In this document: one piece after another, positions 1-28,909 of the stretch
Position numbering within the stretch: the first letter of the stretch is position 1
Layout of the letters: the number at the start of each line of letters is the position of its first letter
NCBI GenBank assembly: GCA_014529385.2
Contig: CM043953.1
Location: forward strand, 65,244,372-65,300,371
Reading direction: 5' to 3'
DNA length: 56,000 bases
DNA from: Adiantum capillus-veneris
Lineage: Eukaryota > Streptophyta > Polypodiopsida > Polypodiales > Pteridaceae
Program-made: the position numbers and the translations under genes
Notes under the pieces: generated by a model
The model's database searches: none
Seen by the model: only the letters and a program-made list of their open reading frames with translations
What the model was told of the DNA's origin: nothing

Positions 1-59
1 ATATTGGAAGAGATTGGAGGTACTCTTGAGCTTGTGTTCGTTGTCCATTGATACTCTAT

Positions 60-496
60 GCAAGTGAGGTGCCCCCCCTCATCACTATATGGCACGGCTC
101 CAACCAGGGGGGATCTATGGTGGGAAAGAGAAGTGGAAATGGCAATGCAATCTCAGTCGTCCGTCGACTCGGTGAACTAGGGGGTGAACTAAGGGTGAGC
201 TCGGGCCAAAAATGACGCCCCAAGTTCACTCCTACTTCACCCCCCTAGTTCGCCCACCTCGCGGGGTGTGGGTCCGAACCCGGGACGTTTCGATTGCCAC
301 ACGAATGCCCTACCACCATGCTAGCGCGCGTCCCTATCCATGTTGGCATAGCACATGATCACACCCTAGTTTACCAGCCCCTAGTTCACTCCCAGTTCAC
401 TGCATGATCCGACGGCTGGGATTAAAGCCGCCTCGCCCCCCCAAATTTGGGCCCTAGATCCCCTCTGAGCCAAAGTCATGCCATATAGTGACGAGG

Positions 497-500
<4 letters not shown>
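60..500. repeat. Nested inverted-repeat region
   Basis: The segment at about 68-125 (CATCACTATATGGCA... then GGGGGATCTATGG) recurs in inverted orientation at about 448-497 (TGCCATATAGTGACG... and TAGATCCCC). Inside it, GGTGAACTAGGGGGTGAACT (about 171-190) is mirrored at about 223-262 and again near 365-403. The region could fold back on itself, as MITE-like or foldback repeats do. No target duplication was recognised and no coding sequence is evident. Confidence 0.45.
262..333 (-). repeat. tRNA-like SINE head (pol III box A/B)
   Basis: Read on minus, the segment has TAGCATGGTGGTAGGGC, close to a tRNA box A. About 35 bases later comes GGGTTCGGACCC, close to the box B consensus GGTTCGANNCC. 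No acceptor stem pairs across it, so it is more likely a SINE head or tRNA relic than a working tRNA gene. Confidence 0.35.

Positions 501-528
<28 letters not shown>
500..528. repeat. Poly-C tract, 29 nt
   Basis: An uninterrupted run of C on plus (G on minus). Its length should be treated with caution because assemblies often misjudge homopolymers. Confidence 0.9.
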
Positions 529-529
<1 letters not shown>

Positions 530-812
530 CATGTAGGGGGAGTACTAGAATGATGTTACCTCTCAATAGAGGTATTTGAAAAACGGGGAGGGGGGGTGGA
601 CCCTCAGTACTAAAGGGCACGGGCAATTTAATAAAGCCCAAGCGGTGGGATCTATGGCAACAAAACTAGGACACGGAGATCGGACACGCACAGTCGTAAG
701 ATGAGCCAGAGTAAATTAAGACACGAAAAAGTAAACTTGGACAAACAAGGAGTCTCTCCAATTTTATTTATCATTATATGGTTTGCCCACATGTCAGCAA
801 AAACGTGGCAGG
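529..812. other. No recognisable gene
   Basis: Non-coding by inspection. GGGATCTATGGCA at about 648-660 is a third, direct copy of a motif from the inverted repeat to the left. Open frames here are short and resemble no family. Confidence 0.5.
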
Positions 813-882
813 CATAGCGATTAGTACATTGCGCTCTCATGGCGGTAGCGAGGGTTCGAGACCGAGTGCCTGCGCGCGACGA
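813..882 (+). repeat. tRNA-like SINE head (pol III box A/B)
   Basis: On plus, TAGCGATTAGTACATTGCG resembles a tRNA box A and GGTTCGAGACC at 853-863 matches box B well. It is followed by a T-rich run at about 888, as at a pol III stop. No clover-leaf closing stem was seen, so it is called a SINE head. Confidence 0.35.
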
Positions 883-1055
883 GCACCTTTTTTTTTCCAC
901 CTTTCATTCGCCTCGAGATCCGCGCGCTTCTCTCCAGCCCCCACCGCTTGCCCGTCATTAAAGTTGAGGGTGGTGGACCAGTGGTGGAGGTCAAGTTAGC
1001 CCTTTTGCTTTACGTAACAAGCAATTATATCCTTTCAGATGCTTCAAACCTCCTA

Positions 1056-1214
1056 TCTACTAACATAATATGGCGGAAGGGCTCCCCCTTACACGTGTCG
1101 CAATCTGCGACCTAAAGGCTAAAATCCAAAAAGAAAAAAAGCCCAGTTGCACGCGATAAAGAGGGAGAGAGGGGGAGAGAGAGAGAGTCCGCGGAAGGCG
1201 GCCGGCCGTACTAG
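1056..1214 (+). mobile_element. 159-bp mini-Helitron-like element, copy 1
   Basis: The element starts TCTACTAACATAATATGG just after an A at 1055. It ends CTAG at 1211-1214, just before a T at 1215. Immediately inside the 3' end is a GC-rich self-complementary stretch (CGGAAGGCGGCCGGCCG). A TC start, a hairpin, a CTRR end and insertion between A and T define Helitrons. The interior has CACGTGTCGC, a GATAAAG motif and a purine/GA tract. Three other copies of nearly equal length lie at 2432-2610, 8243-8402 and 18384-18540. It has no coding capacity, so it must be mobilised in trans. Confidence 0.75.
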
Positions 1215-1474
1215 TGTTTAATTAAAGAAAAGCAATTTATATTGTTTGATTTGAAAGCATTCAATACTTTTGAGACATGAAAAGGTTTATTTTAATAGCT
1301 ACATCTCCCCGAGGATCTTCTTTTGCAGATTCTTCAACACCCATATCTCTCTTTGAACAGTCAGGACTAGCTCGATATCTTCTGCATGTCTCTCAACCTT
1401 TATTTGTACAACGGTTCGAGAATGCCTTTGGTAGTAGGCCTAAATGAGTTTGATGAAGTTTTTTCTTTTTTTTT
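1215..1474. other. No recognisable gene
   Basis: AT-rich spacer between the mini-Helitron and the foldback element. It ends in a run of nine T at 1466-1474 that may be the left target duplication of the next element. Confidence 0.5.
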
Positions 1475-1957
1475 GGAAAATTATCAAAATACCCCTCTAA
1501 TTTGTGGAAATTCTCAAAATACCCCTCAAATTTTAAAAATTCCCAAAACACCCTTGTATCTATTTTAGCTGGATTGTTCACGATTTCTTAATCTTTATTC
1601 TTTTTTGACAATGTATATTCGTTCTTTAGTGCTTAGCATGTAATTTGTCACAAATTACCTCCCAAAAAAAGACAATTATGTCTAAAAATAACGAAGCAAT
1701 TCACCTACATAACCAGCTCAAATTCTAGTTTTAGTATCTTGTATTCATAGGTAATCGGTCTTCTTATAAAAAGTTATAATTTTTAAATTTTTGGATAACT
1801 TTACTCTCACAACAGAGGTATTTTGGGAATTTTTGAAACTTTGAAGGGCATTTTGGGAATTTTTGACAAAATATGAGGGGTATATTGGGAATTTTTGAAA
1901 TTTGAAGGGTATTTTGGGAATTTCCACAAATTAGAAGGGTATTTTGGTAATTTCCCC
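1475..1957. mobile_element. 483-bp Mutator-like foldback MITE
   Basis: The left end reads GGAAAATTATCAAAATACCC. The inverted right end reads GGGGAAATTACCAAAATACC. Both arms hold short repeated units of the type GGGTATTTTGGGAATTT, about two on the left (to about 1557) and four on the right (about 1811-1950). Each end is bordered by exactly nine T (1466-1474 and 1958-1966), which would fit a 9-bp Mutator target duplication, although a homopolymer is weak evidence. No transposase is encoded. Confidence 0.55.
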
Positions 1958-1966
1958 TTTTTTTTT

Positions 1967-2409
1967 GGTTTTGTTTCTATGAAAATGGATTAGGCTACCG
2001 ACTTCTGTATTGGGGTACCCTTAGAGAAAAAAATGGTCCTCATAAAGCTATGCTCACACGAGGCTTAGTTTCCTATAGGAAGTGCTGACCATCACTTACA
2101 ATCATTAGCTTTCCATCGGCATGTGTATGCCTCACTCTTTCTCTCATTACCTACTGCTCCCCGTCCCTCTTTGAGATGTCATACCTGTCTCACGTCAGAT
2201 ATATCAAGACTTACAAATAACTAAGCCTCGCGTGAGCACGTTCTAACTCATAGTGGCAATGGTCGTTGCAACTTTAAGCTCTTAATCGATGTGAGTATGG
2301 GTACCAGCCGGAGAAAATTTGAAAAATGAAGGTATTAGTTTGAGAAGGAAAGAGGAAGGGTTTACAACCCAAAGGAAAAGGGGAAGGGAGGCCATGTTAC
2401 TTATGTGCC
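1967..2409. other. No recognisable gene
   Basis: Mixed-composition spacer with no supportable open frame. It lies just downstream of the LRR pseudogene, read on minus. Confidence 0.4.
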
Positions 2410-2456
2410 TTACTTGCCTTTTTCATATGTACTAGTGTGGCCGGCGGAGCCGCCTC

Positions 2457-2500
<44 letters not shown>

Positions 2501-3250
2501 CCTGCGCGCATCCCGCTGTCTCAGTTTGGCTCAGACGCCACTGTCGCGAGGGCGCCGGATAAAGCAGGCACTGACGCGTGGCAGGGGGGGGGAGCTGTTG
2601 CAATGTTGGATGAGCCAACATAGCATCACTGACACACCCGATGAATGCATTGTTGCTTACATCAAGCACATTAAGCTGGTTGAGGGTTGCTATGCTTTTG
2701 GGTAGCTTGCCAAAAAATTCATTGTTTCTCAAACACACTGAACATAAGGAGGGTGGTAGCTGCCTTGGGAACGGGCCTGACAACCGGTTGTCGGACGCAT
2801 CTAGCATTTGTAAGAGACCCAACTTCCGGAGATCAGGGAAGAGCCCACTTAGCTGGTTGCTTTCGAGCCGCAGCTCTGTGAGGTAGGAGAGCTTGTTCAG
2901 AAAGGGGGGTATTGAGCCCACCAGCTTGTTATGCGCAAGATTAAGGCTTTGTAGTTGTGAAGCATCAAAATGCTGTCAGGTATGGATCCCCTCAAATTGT
3001 TGACCGAAAGGTCAAACATCATGAGTTGGGAAAGCATGCCGATAGAAGCAGGGATTTCAGCCCCGAGTGCGTTCCCAAACATGAGCAAGAAGCGCAGACC
3101 AGTGAGGTTGCCGAGCCAAGGGGAGGGTACCCTTGCATAACCAGCATCTCATCTGTGATGCCCTCAGGTGACAGTGATGTAAACTCGCACGCCTTCTCCA
3201 CAGCGTTAATGCACTCCTCAGCAGGCTGCCCTTGTTTCCTCCTCTATCGC
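2410..3250 (-). pseudogene. Leucine-rich-repeat protein pseudogene
   Basis: Minus-strand translation gives consecutive plant-type LRRs of about 24 residues: IPASIGMLSQLMMFDLSVNN, GSIPPFLNKLSYLTELRLES, then LSGPFPRQLPPSLCSVCLRN and LPKSIATLNQLNVLDVSNNA. Upstream, a segment with EECINAVEKACEFTSLSPEG may be the remains of the N-terminal cap. The frame is broken near 2946 (after PDSILM, before SQLQSLNLAHNK) and again near 3140. The last seven codons are separated by a mini-Helitron at 2432-2610. Without that insertion the frame runs straight from 2611 to 2431 and stops at 2410. No kinase or extensin domain is visible. It resembles LRR receptor-like or DRT100/PGIP-like proteins, but the exact class cannot be set. 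Confidence 0.8.
2432..2610 (-). mobile_element. Mini-Helitron-like element, copy 2, with (CT)n
   Basis: On minus it ends GGCGGCTCCGCCGGCCACACTAG followed by T. The hairpin GGCGG-CT-CCGCC is perfect. The interior has (CT)n at about 2459-2498 and a GGATAAAGCA motif, both shared with the copy at 18384-18540. The 5' end is probably TC at 2610-2609 after an A, but this end is less like the other copies. It sits inside the LRR frame, and removing it restores an open frame to a stop seven codons on. Confidence 0.65.
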
Positions 3251-3737
3251 ATCGAGTCATGTCGTCCTGCAGCCCCCGCCTTCCCACAAAGCCCACTGGC
3301 CGTCCACGTGGACGCCATCCGTCAAAGGACGCCCAACCCGGCCCAACACTAAGGCCTTTCTTGAGCAGGCCAAAAAGGATGCAAAAGAGCTTGCTGATGC
3401 AAAAACATGGTTTTCAATCTCCACATCCATGATCCCATGTGCAGTATCATGACACCACTATTTGGAGTGTCATTGCATTGTCGCATCATGCAGGCCTTTT
3501 AGGAAAGGCTCTGTAGGATGTCCCTATACAATAGTGAACGTTGAAACTTGGTCGCGCTCCTTCCCCATTCCGGGAATTCAACATTTGGAGTACGCCTTCT
3601 GCGATCTGACTGCTTATTGCGACATCGCCCAACCTTCATTCTTTTTGTTTGCTTTGTTGCTCCTGTGTGTTTTCCTTCTCTTTCGCACATGTACGTGTAC
3701 TCAACCCCTTCCCCCCGGGCCCTGACCCGCGTCTACA
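3251..3737. other. 5' flank of the F-box gene
   Basis: No conserved coding sequence was recognised. The stretch lies between the minus-strand LRR pseudogene and the plus-strand F-box gene and probably holds the promoter and leader of the latter. The last 150 bases are pyrimidine-rich (for example TTCCTTCTCTTTCGCAC). No convincing TATA box was fixed. Confidence 0.4.
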
Positions 3738-5006
3738 ATGGCCAGCATCGACACCATCACCCTATTTCAGGAAACCCTCTTCTTCTGTGGGGTCCCTGAC
3801 GACATTCTTGTCAACATCTTCTGCAGGCTGTACGACGATCCTCGCGACTTCGCTCGGCTTGCATGTGTATCGACACGCTTCTGCAAGGTTATCCAGACTG
3901 TTTGCTGGAAATTCAGGTTGGAGAAAACCTTTCCTCGTCTTGTTGAAGAGCTTTTGCAGGTCCCCTCTCCTAGATTGCATTCATGCCCAGAGCCACCTGG
4001 AGGCTGGGCCGCTTTTCAAAAGCTTCTTGTTTGTTGTCCAGGGCTGTGGCATGCTGGTGTACTCTTGGAAAATTGGGATTTTGGGCTCGACCGAGAGCTT
4101 GAGTGGTTTGATAATGGTGGTTGCTCAGGTGTGTTTTTCCCTGGGGGGGTTGCACCGCAAGTTTCCAAGGGTTCTCATGTCTGTGATCGGCCCAGCAAGA
4201 GGGCTCGGGAGAAGCAATACACATCGATTACTATTTCACGAAAGTTCAGTGCGGTTGGATTGGGTGTTGGAATACCATGCTCTGAGCCAGAGGGCACTTG
4301 TACTTATGGTTATGGGAAAGAGGAAGACACAAAAACCGGGGAACATGGAGCAGAGTATGTAAGCAATGGTTTTAATGAAGGGGCTCAAAGCAGTGAGGCA
4401 GCCATGGACATTGATACGATCAAAGAGGGCTGGAACAAAGGTGAGGGTCACGAGGACAGCCATGTAATGTATACACATTTCTCCACAGTAGAAGATGTTG
4501 CAAATGAGTTAGCTAGTGCAAATTTGATGGACTCATGTAGTATCAATAAAGAAACGGGAACGCAACAGTGTAGGCACATGTCCAACAAGCGACCTAGAGA
4601 ATGCCATCATGAGCATTGCCATGTCACAACTGGACCTTGGAATCTGTCCCGAGAGCAAGGGAATAAGCTTCTTGCAAATAGGTTTAGAGCTGATAGCTTG
4701 TACATATGTGATTGGCCAGGTTGCATACATCCAGGAGATAGGAGGATGTATAAACTTTTTCGAGGAGTGTTCAAAAACTTTAAAAGTTCACATGTATGGC
4801 GAAATCTCAAGGACATGCAGGCAAAGGCAACAAATGTGGGCTGCGCTTTCTGTGTGTGCAAGTCTACATGGGATATGGTTACTACCTTTTGCCTGAAAAG
4901 GTCAATTGAGTTTCATGATGATGGTGAGCCTGTTGTAAGGGCTTATGTGTGTGAAAATGGACATGTTGCAGGAGCGTGGACAGATCGGCCCACGTATGCG
5001 CCTTGA
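3738..5006 (+). CDS. EID1-like: EID1-like phytochrome A-associated F-box protein
   Basis: Intact 422-residue single-exon gene. In Arabidopsis, EID1 is a nuclear F-box protein of SCF ubiquitin ligases that damps phytochrome A far-red signalling. Residues about 14-60 form the F-box (VPDDILVNIFCRLYDDPRDF then ARLACVSTRFCKV). Near 95-120 is the family block CCPGLWHAGVLLENWDFGL. The C-terminal third carries NLSREQGNKLLANRF, LFRGVFKNFKSSHVW, a Cys-rich CAFCVCKSTWD and FHDDGEPVVRAYVCENGHV, which match EID1 closely. The middle (about 125-295) is variable, with a basic PSKRAREK stretch at about 150 that could be a nuclear signal. The start at 3738 has A at -3 and G at +4. Arabidopsis EID1 is also intronless. 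Family assignment is firm; the light-signalling role in this species is inferred. Confidence 0.93.
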   Translation: MASIDTITLFQETLFFCGVPDDILVNIFCRLYDDPRDFARLACVSTRFCKVIQTVCWKFRLEKTFPRLVEELLQVPSPRLHSCPEPPGGWAAFQKLLVCCPGLWHAGVLLENWDFGLDRELEWFDNGGCSGVFFPGGVAPQVSKGSHVCDRPSKRAREKQYTSITISRKFSAVGLGVGIPCSEPEGTCTYGYGKEEDTKTGEHGAEYVSNGFNEGAQSSEAAMDIDTIKEGWNKGEGHEDSHVMYTHFSTVEDVANELASANLMDSCSINKETGTQQCRHMSNKRPRECHHEHCHVTTGPWNLSREQGNKLLANRFRADSLYICDWPGCIHPGDRRMYKLFRGVFKNFKSSHVWRNLKDMQAKATNVGCAFCVCKSTWDMVTTFCLKRSIEFHDDGEPVVRAYVCENGHVAGAWTDRPTYAP

Positions 5007-5028
5007 TTGGTATGGTGGACAGGAGTGA

Positions 5029-5217
5029 AGTATGTCGAAGATTTACAGGCAAAGGCAACAAATTTGAGCTGCATAACCTGGTTGTGATATGGTTGTTACT
5101 TTTCTCTCTCCAAGTCCATCAAGTTTCATGATGGTGATGATAAGCCTGTTCTGAGGGCTTATGTATGTGAAACTGGGGATGTTGGATGAACAGCTTGGTC
5201 AACGCACCTGCGTTTAT
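5029..5217 (+). pseudogene. Decayed tandem copy of the F-box gene 3' end
   Basis: Starting about 25 bases after the F-box stop, the DNA repeats the gene's last 200 bases with many changes. Matching pieces include ACAGGCAAAGGCAACAAAT, GATATGGTTGTTACTTTT, AAGTTTCATGATGGTGATGA and GGGCTTATGTATGTGAAA. Indels and stops break the frame and the Cys-rich block is lost. It is best explained as an old local duplication of the 3' end. It may now serve as the 3' UTR of the intact gene. Confidence 0.8.
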
Positions 5218-5777
5218 TGATGCGAGTAGGATCTTCATTTACTTTTACAAGCATTTTGTGGTGCAATGTGGCACCCGAGCTTGTGATGAATGTATGAAAT
5301 TTTACAATCACTTATTCTTTTTTTCGTTTTGCTTTTAGCCCACTGGTGTTTCTCAGTGGGTTTCACATTATAATGTATACAAACGATTCTATTGCTCTGA
5401 TTGAGTTCATGAGCATGGTAATCGATGCGGTGTATCTTGCCATTGTTGTCTGCTGATTGCTGAAGGAGTGTTGTTGTGCTACACCATGCTGTGATGGTAA
5501 GGAGTGGTAGTGTCATTGCTCCACTGCTAGTACGTGCTTTAGGTGGATAGTATGCAAGTATTGCTTGTCGCTTATAAAAAATCGTAGGCTTCATTTGCAA
5601 CCATGGCCACCACTAGTACCCCTTCTACCCAAGTTGACCAGCCATGAAAAACTAGGTGGGGAATTTAATGAGGTGCATCTCATACGACCTGTCTCACTGC
5701 CTCGTAGTGATTGTACTCTCCTCGCCTCTGTTGCATGGTGGCTGCGGTTGGACGGTTCATCCAAATTTCAGTGTTGA
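5218..5777. other. 3' flank, no recognisable gene
   Basis: T-rich sequence downstream of the F-box gene. A 121-residue open frame on minus (5235-5600) resembles no family and is probably chance. Confidence 0.4.
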
Positions 5778-5845
5778 TTTTTGACAGGCAGCTCACATTT
5801 TCACCCATTGAAGTACCCCAAAATGGGTGAAATGCCTGTCAAAAA
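5778..5845. repeat. 68-bp hairpin-forming inverted repeat
   Basis: The left arm has TTTTTGACAGGCA (5778-5790) and TTCACCCATT (ending 5809). The right arm has AATGGGTGAA and TGCCTGTCAAAAA (5833-5845). The two pair almost fully, with one extra bulge of about 8 bases on the left. The loop is about 10 bases. It could be a tiny MITE or a transcribed hairpin. Confidence 0.6.
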
Positions 5846-6084
5846 GCAACCTTGCGTCCAATTCATGTCCTGGTAATTGGGAGACCTTTCTGTGTACATT
5901 TCACAGCATCGGAGCTTGCATTGGCTAGGAGATGGACCCTTTGGGATGGGTATGATGTTTCAATTTGACACTTCTGAACAAGCTGTGAAATGAAATGTTG
6001 CTTTTTCTTATTGACACCTGTAGATGAGTAGGTGAGTATGATTGTGTTTGTTTTATATACTCCGAGCGCAAGTACAACGGAAAT
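5846..6084. other. No recognisable gene
   Basis: Spacer without coding or structural signals that could be supported. Confidence 0.4.
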
Positions 6085-6160
6085 TTATAGTACGCTACTG
6101 GGAGTCAAATGTGACGCACACATTCAACCTAACCACTAGGCTATGACCCCACTGGCAACA
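6085..6160 (-). repeat. tRNA-like SINE head
   Basis: On minus, TAGCCTAGTGGTTAGG is a near-perfect tRNA box A. About 30 bases later, CATTTGACTCCC is close to a box B. This is the clearest of several tRNA-like promoters in the window. No matching acceptor stem was found. Confidence 0.45.
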
Positions 6161-7125
6161 TGAGCTAACTTGAATGCATGTGCATGGTATGCTTGTATGC
6201 ATATGCATGTGCATTTGTCTAATTCGATACATGTGTAATGTTTAAAGTCTATATTTGTGTTTTTTGGTCAAAATTGGACACTCTGAATGAGGTTCTATGT
6301 ATGGCAGGCACCTGCCATGTGCATTTTGGCCAAATGTGATTTTGAGCACTCCCAATTTTTGGGAATGTTTTGACATCTTTTCCATTCTTGGGGAACTTGT
6401 TTTTTGTTTGGGATATATGTTTGAGCTCAAAACGTCAAATCAAAAAACAACAAAATGTTTTACAAAAAACATACCCCCACATAAAATTCTCTCTCTATGC
6501 ACGAGCACGTGCACGTGCACGCTAGTATCCATCATAAGTGGAGCATCATATGTGGTTGCAAATACATCCATGAAAGGATGTGGATTACTAGTTGAAGTCG
6601 TCGTGTGGATGTATAATGTTGATGTTGACCACTTCACTCGTTTTGTTCCTATTTTACCGACGTGGAAATCTTCAGATAGTGTAGAATTTCCCGAAATTGC
6701 AAAGTGTAAATTCTTCTAGTAGCAATTGAATTCCAGATTGTAATTGCACATTTTCTTAACTCTAGCTTTCGACCGGACAATGCATATTGAAACCCTAGGT
6801 ATACATACCATTTTTGAAGGCGTGAAAAAGATTTTTGTCGTATTTCAACAGAGATTTCTCCATAGACAAATTGAAGGCTTCCCGCTACGGTACTTGCATT
6901 CTAAGCACAAATATTTGATCACTATCTTGCAAACAATTACATGGAAAAATAAAGACAATTTGATGGGTTCCAACTACAATCCTTATGTTCCAAAAGTATG
7001 CTTAAACATGACATTATTACACACAGGAACATTTCTACTAAAATGAATGTAGTAATGCCGACACAAAAACTGTCAAAATGGAAAATGAAATCATGTTTAG
7101 AGATAATGAACCATATCGCTCCGAT
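6161..7125. other. AT-rich 3' flank of the XTH gene
   Basis: Lies between the SINE head and the XTH stop codon. No gene or transposon could be recognised. A palindromic ACGTGCACGTGCACG stretch is present near 6508-6522. The XTH 3' UTR must lie in the right part, but no polyadenylation site was fixed. Confidence 0.4.
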
Positions 7126-27337
<20,212 letters not shown>

Positions 27338-28066
27338 TTCACTACTCTGCACAACCTGCATTTACCATACCCTCACAAAATGAAACCCACTTTTGAATCA
27401 CATATCTATAGCCTTTAACATCTCACTCTCAAGCATTGCCCCAACCGCAGAAACAGTAGAAATTAAGCATCTAGTGGGAATCCTTGGTTTCCACTTGACC
27501 TCACTTTAAGCTTAAGCTAACTTTCACGATAGTTGGTCCCATTTTAGTGGTCATTGACAAATTACCTTCTCATCTTCGTTTCACTAATTACCCTTTTTTG
27601 AGCCTACTGTGTACACCATTTATAGAGGTCCAATCACTTTCTCACCCTTTCTCTCACAGCTACACCACATGGAATGCGGATAGAGAGTGCGGAAGGGGGG
27701 GGAGAGTTTCTTAACACTCACACAACATGAGATAGAGAGTGAGGAAGAGAGAGAGAGAGAGAGAGAAATGAGGAACATGCAAATAGACTATCATCATGAC
27801 TTGCACATGTTTCATGGTTCGATCTGTCTGATGAAAATATGGTTACTTTAGTCGTGTAAATCGGTGATACAAAATGAAGCAAAGATCCCTTTAGTTGCAT
27901 AAATTGGTAGTAGAAAATGAAACAAAGATCACTAGCACCAAGAAGTTTCAGAGCAACTACAACTAACTAGCCACCTTCCACATGCATATCTCCAATTGCA
28001 AATGACAACATGCACATTATGATTGCATGAGATGGTTTGTGCACATAAACCTTTGAGAGTGTATAT
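27338..28066 (-). promoter_or_regulatory. XTH upstream region
   Basis: Lies directly 5' of the XTH start on minus. CTATAGATATGTG at about 27401-27413 (minus reading) is a possible TATA box about 70 bases before the ATG. A (CT)n tract on minus (plus 27748-27767) lies about 410 bases upstream. Both are assigned from position only. Confidence 0.3.
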
Positions 28067-28191
28067 CAAGCTAGCTATATCTTTTTTTCTTTTTTCTTTT
28101 TGCAAAACTCACAACTATGAGTGAATTATATTGATTAACCCAAAAAATTAAAGGTCTTGTCATGCTCGAGTTGACAAGCTAGCTATATCTT
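28067..28191 (-). mobile_element. 5'-truncated LINE tail with 17-bp target duplication
   Basis: The 17-base CAAGCTAGCTATATCTT occurs at 28067-28083 and again at 28175-28191. Between them, read on minus, is CATGACAAGACCTTTAATTT ... TGAGTTTTGC and an A-rich end. This matches the 3' tail of LINE A at about 14125-14209. It is a severely truncated target-primed insertion of that family. Confidence 0.88.
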
Positions 28192-28856
28192 AACTCATTG
28201 AAAAGGAAGGAAGAAAGCACAACAGAGACATACCTTCAAGGGGAAGAGCACTAGTTGTATCTTCATCGCCACTTGCATTAGGCACTCTTGTTTTGTTCCG
28301 GCTATGCACCCACCTTGCAAGAACAAGTACCAATAACAATGTATACCAAAGGAAATTTTTTGGTCACAGTGCTTTTCCCCTTTTACCATCTAAGTTTAAG
28401 ACCCAAGCTTATGAACTATATTCATTATTATGTCTTTTGTACACCATTCTTCTATTGAAGGTAGAATTGCAGGAATGCACATATAGCTTGGAAATGGAGA
28501 AGACGCTAAAGTAACACAACAGAGAATGTATTACTAAGAGTGCGAATAAAAGATACGTTGGCCCTATAGAGATGGATGATGGAGAGGGAGAATGGGAACA
28601 CATGCATCAAACACACAGATGCCTCTCTATAGCTCAAGGCATTCACAACACCCCTATCGTCTCAGAAACACATTCAAAAGACTCAACACACTCTGACATG
28701 CCACCGCTTGTACACCTCTCAACTCACACAAGCTAGCAAGACTCTCATTCAACTCACACACACCGCCAATGCCCATTTCAACACACCCAATGCACACCAC
28801 ATCTCAGTTTTCACTCCCTTTGCACCACAAAGCGGGCTGCAAACACACTTCCATCG

Positions 28857-28858
<2 letters not shown>
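28192..28858. other. No firmly recognised gene
   Basis: On minus near 28237-28350 there is a frame TLLLVLVLARWVHSRNKTRV with a possible donor GTATGT after it, like a membrane-spanning exon. No family could be assigned and no partner exon was found. Confidence 0.25.

Positions 28859-28903
<45 letters not shown>
28859..28903. repeat. (CA)n microsatellite
   Basis: About 22 uninterrupted CA/AC units. Confidence 0.92.
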
Positions 28904-28906
<3 letters not shown>

Positions 28907-28909
28907 AGT

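Noticed and set aside
813-882. Functional tRNA gene
   Set aside because: Box A and B are present but no acceptor or anticodon stem pairs, so it is called a SINE head instead.
3649-4362. 237-residue plus-strand ORF overlapping the F-box gene
   Set aside because: It is in another frame of the conserved F-box coding region and resembles nothing known.
5235-5600. 121-residue minus-strand ORF downstream of the F-box gene
   Set aside because: No conserved motif, and it overlaps the 3' flank of a real gene; most likely chance.
6490-6530. Possible Helitron 3' end (ACGTGCACGTGCACGCTAGT)
   Set aside because: A hairpin and CTAG-T are present, but the spacing is wrong and no matching 5' TC end or related copy was seen.
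28195-28389. Minus-strand frame with TLLLVLVLARWVHSRNKTRV and a GTATGT donor-like site
   Set aside because: It looks like a membrane-spanning exon, but no family match, no acceptor and no partner exon could be found; chance is likely.
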